From: Ehretia macrophylla
Lineage: Eukaryota > Streptophyta > Magnoliopsida > Boraginales > Ehretiaceae
DNA length: 64,000 nt
Direction: 5' to 3'
NCBI GenBank assembly: GCA_037974665.1
Contig: CM075764.1
Location: 79,066,325 to 79,130,324 of the forward strand
Shown: in pieces, positions 60,823-64,000 of the stretch
How positions within the stretch are numbered: position 1 is the first letter of the stretch
Layout: the number at the start of each line of letters is the position of its first letter
Translations under genes and position numbers: made by a program
Notes under the pieces: generated by a model
What the model was told of the DNA's origin: nothing
The model's database searches: none
Seen by the model: only the letters and a program-made list of their open reading frames with translations

Positions 60823-62351
60823 TCCTTCCCCCCTTAAAACAATTGCGTCCTCGCAATTCTTCTTCCAATAGAACTCAGCATCATCTGAAATCCAATTATG
60901 ACAAATCTTAATTAGCTACTGAACAAGTATTTCATCAAGATGACCAATAGAAAAGTTCAAGTAGAAATGCCAAGTAGTAACGCCAAATAAAGGCTCAAAT
61001 GTAGATACCGTACAAGAATCCCGTTGACACGAATACTGAAGAATAATAAATTCCAACCAAGAGCGCCGAGATAATACCAACAAAGACTAAAGCAAAGATA
61101 CTGTAGATGTTATCAATACCACATACTAATGGCAAGAAGAGTACCGAAGGAATACCCTACTTAAGAATCTTCAATAGAAGTCTAACAAGTACCCAATAAG
61201 AAAGTTAAGAGATAACTAGAGTAGATGCACCTCATGCAGTGCTGATTACTGTAAATAGACCCAACTGAAAGTTCTATAAAGGAATATAGAGAAGAATACC
61301 AAAGGCCAACCTCTAAATGAAATCTTCCAATCACTGAGTTCCTACCGCAACATCTTAATCAAATAGCAAGTAGAGATTCCCCTGAGTGGAAAGACCGAAG
61401 GAGAAGCCATAAACAGTACAAAATAATATGTCCAATCAGAATTCCAAGTGTAGGATCTTCCATTAAATGCCAATAAGGAAAATACTAGTAGAATGCCCAA
61501 TAAGAATTCTAAAGAATACCGTAAGTAATATGAGATAATGGGTCTGATAGGGATTCCAGTTACCAAACCAACTAAGGGATGCCGAAGAAAATACCCGAAC
61601 AATACTCCAATAAGAAAGTAGCCAAGTTTGCCCAATAAGTAAATACTAAATAATTGGCCACTGAGAATTCCATAAAATACCATTGAAGAATTTCCAATCA
61701 GAGATGCCAGTATTATACCAATAAAGATCAAGACACATATACCACAGATAATACTGTGCAGTAAGGCCGATTAAAATCCCAATAGCCAAATCCACCAAGA
61801 AATACCAACAGAAGTCCCCAAAGATTATCCAATAAGAAACCAAAGAATGCCACCAAACAACAACCAAATAGAATCCCAAAAGAAAGCTACTCTTTTATGA
61901 TTGCCAATCACAAGGAAGAATCTTAGAAGTTTGCCAATAACTGAGCTCCAAAGACAAACACCAACTCCCAAATCAAGGCTAGTCAAATGCCATTCATTTC
62001 TTGCCAATCCATACACCTTGAAAAGCCAGCGGTGAACCACTTTCTTCAGGGGAGGAAGAGGACTTACTTACCATTTCAACGGAACATGTATGAATGCCAG
62101 GATATCACATTTATACACATGTCTTATACTATTATGAAAGCAAGTTTACAAAAGAGTTTATTCAACAAAGTCACTCAAGCATAACAATCAAGTCAAGCAC
62201 AACATAATCAATTTCAAATCACGGCACAACCAATTCAAGACATTCCAATACACACATTACAAGCAATACTCCAAGCAAATAACAATTCACGAGGTCGATT
62301 CGATTCACAATACCAATTCGATAGGTCAATTCAATACACAACTAGACACTT
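60823..62351 (-). other. Interior of the second non-autonomous gypsy element: polypurine tract and degenerate repeat
   Basis: Begins with the purine tract (minus strand) and 'caattgcgtcctcgcaattc', as at 17159. From about 60960 to 61860 a short motif close to CCAATAAGAA recurs many times at irregular spacing (near 61190, 61470, 61497, 61600, 61630, 61715, 61828). On the minus strand this produces long hydrophobic open frames (61731-61342, 61879-61646, 62040-61825) rich in Gly, Ile, Leu, Phe and Tyr. I regard these as translation of the repeat, with no family resemblance. The region is cut by the LTR at 62352. Confidence 0.65.
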
Positions 62352-64000
62352 TGTCACGCCCCAACTCGACCCCACCTACGATCAGTCAGGACGCAACGGA
62401 ATTTCGGCGGCATAACGACAGTAAACAGATTTCCGAGGTTCTAAACCAACCTCATTAAACATCATACAACCCGTAATTTCTCAATACAACAACAACATAC
62501 AACACAACCATATTATACGATAAAACATCTTCGTTATACGCCTCCGTTCCAACATGACATACAATACCTCAACTTTATCATACATTTCAAAAGTAAGTTG
62601 AGACACAACTACAACTTAACCATAGACAAAAGGAAACCGCTAAGTTAACATCATTTGGTTCATCATCTTTTCAATATCTATTACATTAAGAACCGTAAAG
62701 CATATAAAGTCTATTAAACTAATATACAAGACATTTAACAACATAGGATCATGGATAAGACTCGGGAACATATGACTCATCCACGAAAGGCACATTTTCC
62801 ACATTCTCCTCTTCAGGAGGCACGTACCCGTAATCTTGTGAAAGTACACCTGAAACATGCATTAATAGAGAGTGAGCTTATATACATAAGCCCAGTGAGG
62901 ATCCGATAGATCTCGACAGTATTCACTACGCTCCTTGGATTTAGTCCTTTGAGCAAGTAAACACACAACAACAATAATCACATAAATAATACTATCATCA
63001 CATAACTATATAACCAATCAATAAGGATACTCTATTTGGTGTAGCTCCAAACGCCATCACGATCTCAACCGTTCTTCTTATAACTCCCCATTACTCACGC
63101 ACCCGAGGTACCTCACTATCCCCTTCCCTCCATGACATCTCCGTCATGCGAGCTGGGGGTAGCCTATGGCAGTCATGCCGTTATCAACCCGACAGCCCGA
63201 CGCTGCCCGAGAGGTGGCACACACATACCAAGGCTCCATATTCATCAATCATCATGCAAGCATAAATCAATCAATCAATTGGGAGATCAGCAACAAGAGT
63301 GCCCGATTCCCGCATTCAATAATAATCAATCAATAACATCAATATAACATCAATATAACATCAATATTAAATTAAACATCAAACAACGTAGTTAGATGAC
63401 AAAGTAGGCCATCTAACCGGACATGCATAATATTCATAATTAAACTCTAAATTACTCAACAACAACTCACCATTCATCACTCGAACACTACCCAACCATC
63501 TAAGGCATCGTTCAAGAAATTAAAGAATGACAACCTAACTTCTAAAATTCATAACTTACAATCTACTAATCCAAACATTGCCAAATCAGTTCCTATCACT
63601 CACCCATTCAACCTACTACATTAGCCCTCTCGGAAATCCACCATAACACCTCCAAAACATGCCCGATAACCCTAAAACCCTATGACGTCATGGCTGGATT
63701 TTCCGGATTTTCACACAAACAATGTAATCGAAAATTCGGCATTACAACAGCGCTAACACGTAATTATCAAGTATTTAGAAATCGACGGCAATCGATTTCG
63801 AGCAACGCAACTCAATTAAATCAACTTTGAACATTTTAATCAAAATTAAATACCCGGAAAATAAAAATTATGCTATATCCGACAGAAATTCGTAGTATTA
63901 GTATATAATGATCCCTAGCATGCAAGGAGCAATAATCTAACATCAGATTTCAATTCTAACGGTTCAATCTTCATTTATACGCAAAAACACAAAAATGACA
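62352..64000 (-). mobile_element. Gypsy LTR, same family as 56261-58746, cut by the window end
   Basis: Starts tgtcacgccccaactcgacc within the interior of the second non-autonomous element, preceded by CACTT (62347-62351) as the likely target duplication. It follows 56261-57970 closely, with stretches that are almost identical and one clearly more divergent part (about 63420-63600). Whether it is solo cannot be seen. Confidence 0.85.

Noticed and set aside
61342..62040. Overlapping hydrophobic open frames (129, 77 and 71 codons) on the minus strand that look like a membrane protein
   Set aside because: They arise from the repeated CCAATAAGAA-type motif, overlap in different frames, and resemble no family; a similar repeat at 17290-17600 gives the same kind of frame.

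Overview
This is an AT-rich plant nuclear window, from a eudicot judging by the protein and repeat families; the species cannot be told from the sequence. I can support one intact protein-coding gene. Nearly everything else is nested LTR retrotransposons, solo LTRs, one hAT DNA-transposon relic and small repeats. No tRNA, rRNA, CRISPR array or prokaryote-type operon was seen.

Layout. Bases 1-295 hold a minus-strand copia-type LTR end. Bases 754-11557 are a complete but mutated minus-strand Ty1/copia element of SIRE/Maximus type. It has TGTTAG...CTAACA LTRs, a CTTAG target duplication, gag, pol and an additional ORF between pol and the 3' LTR. It sits in an older Athila-like Ty3/gypsy element, whose pol remnant survives at about 32.6-34.6 kb. 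The same Athila body is split again by a 19.5 kb nest (12661-32174, target duplication CATAG). The outer shell of this nest is a non-autonomous gypsy element: two LTRs of about 2.75 kb around only about 0.96 kb of non-coding interior, with primer-binding site and polypurine tract kept. A 1.75 kb solo LTR lies in its 3' LTR. A solo LTR of about 4.2 kb lies in its interior, itself broken by three more solo LTRs. Each level is supported by exact or one-mismatch 5-bp target duplications.

Bases 36532-45726 (+) are a ten-exon gene for a nucleotide-sugar transporter of the UDP-N-acetylglucosamine transporter type (UGNT1-like, 339 aa, no internal stop). Its introns carry a LINE relic, a 71-bp tandem duplication and a 449-bp foldback MITE with a 9-bp target duplication.

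Downstream, 46.6-50.0 kb is a decayed hAT transposase locus (BED/DUF659 type). Then come a plus-orientation gypsy LTR remnant (about 50.0-52.7 kb) and a copia-type LTR (52.7-55.07 kb). A second member of the non-autonomous gypsy family follows from 55545 (3' LTR, polypurine tract, interior). It carries solo-LTR-type insertions at 56261-58746 and from 62352 to the window end.

What deserves a second look: the additional SIRE ORF, resembling the plant 'putative transposon protein' domain; the non-autonomous gypsy family with its degenerate CCAATAAGAA-type interior repeat; the hairpin-forming and conserved modules shared by divergent LTRs; and the paralogous empty site that dates one nested insertion relative to the other LTR.
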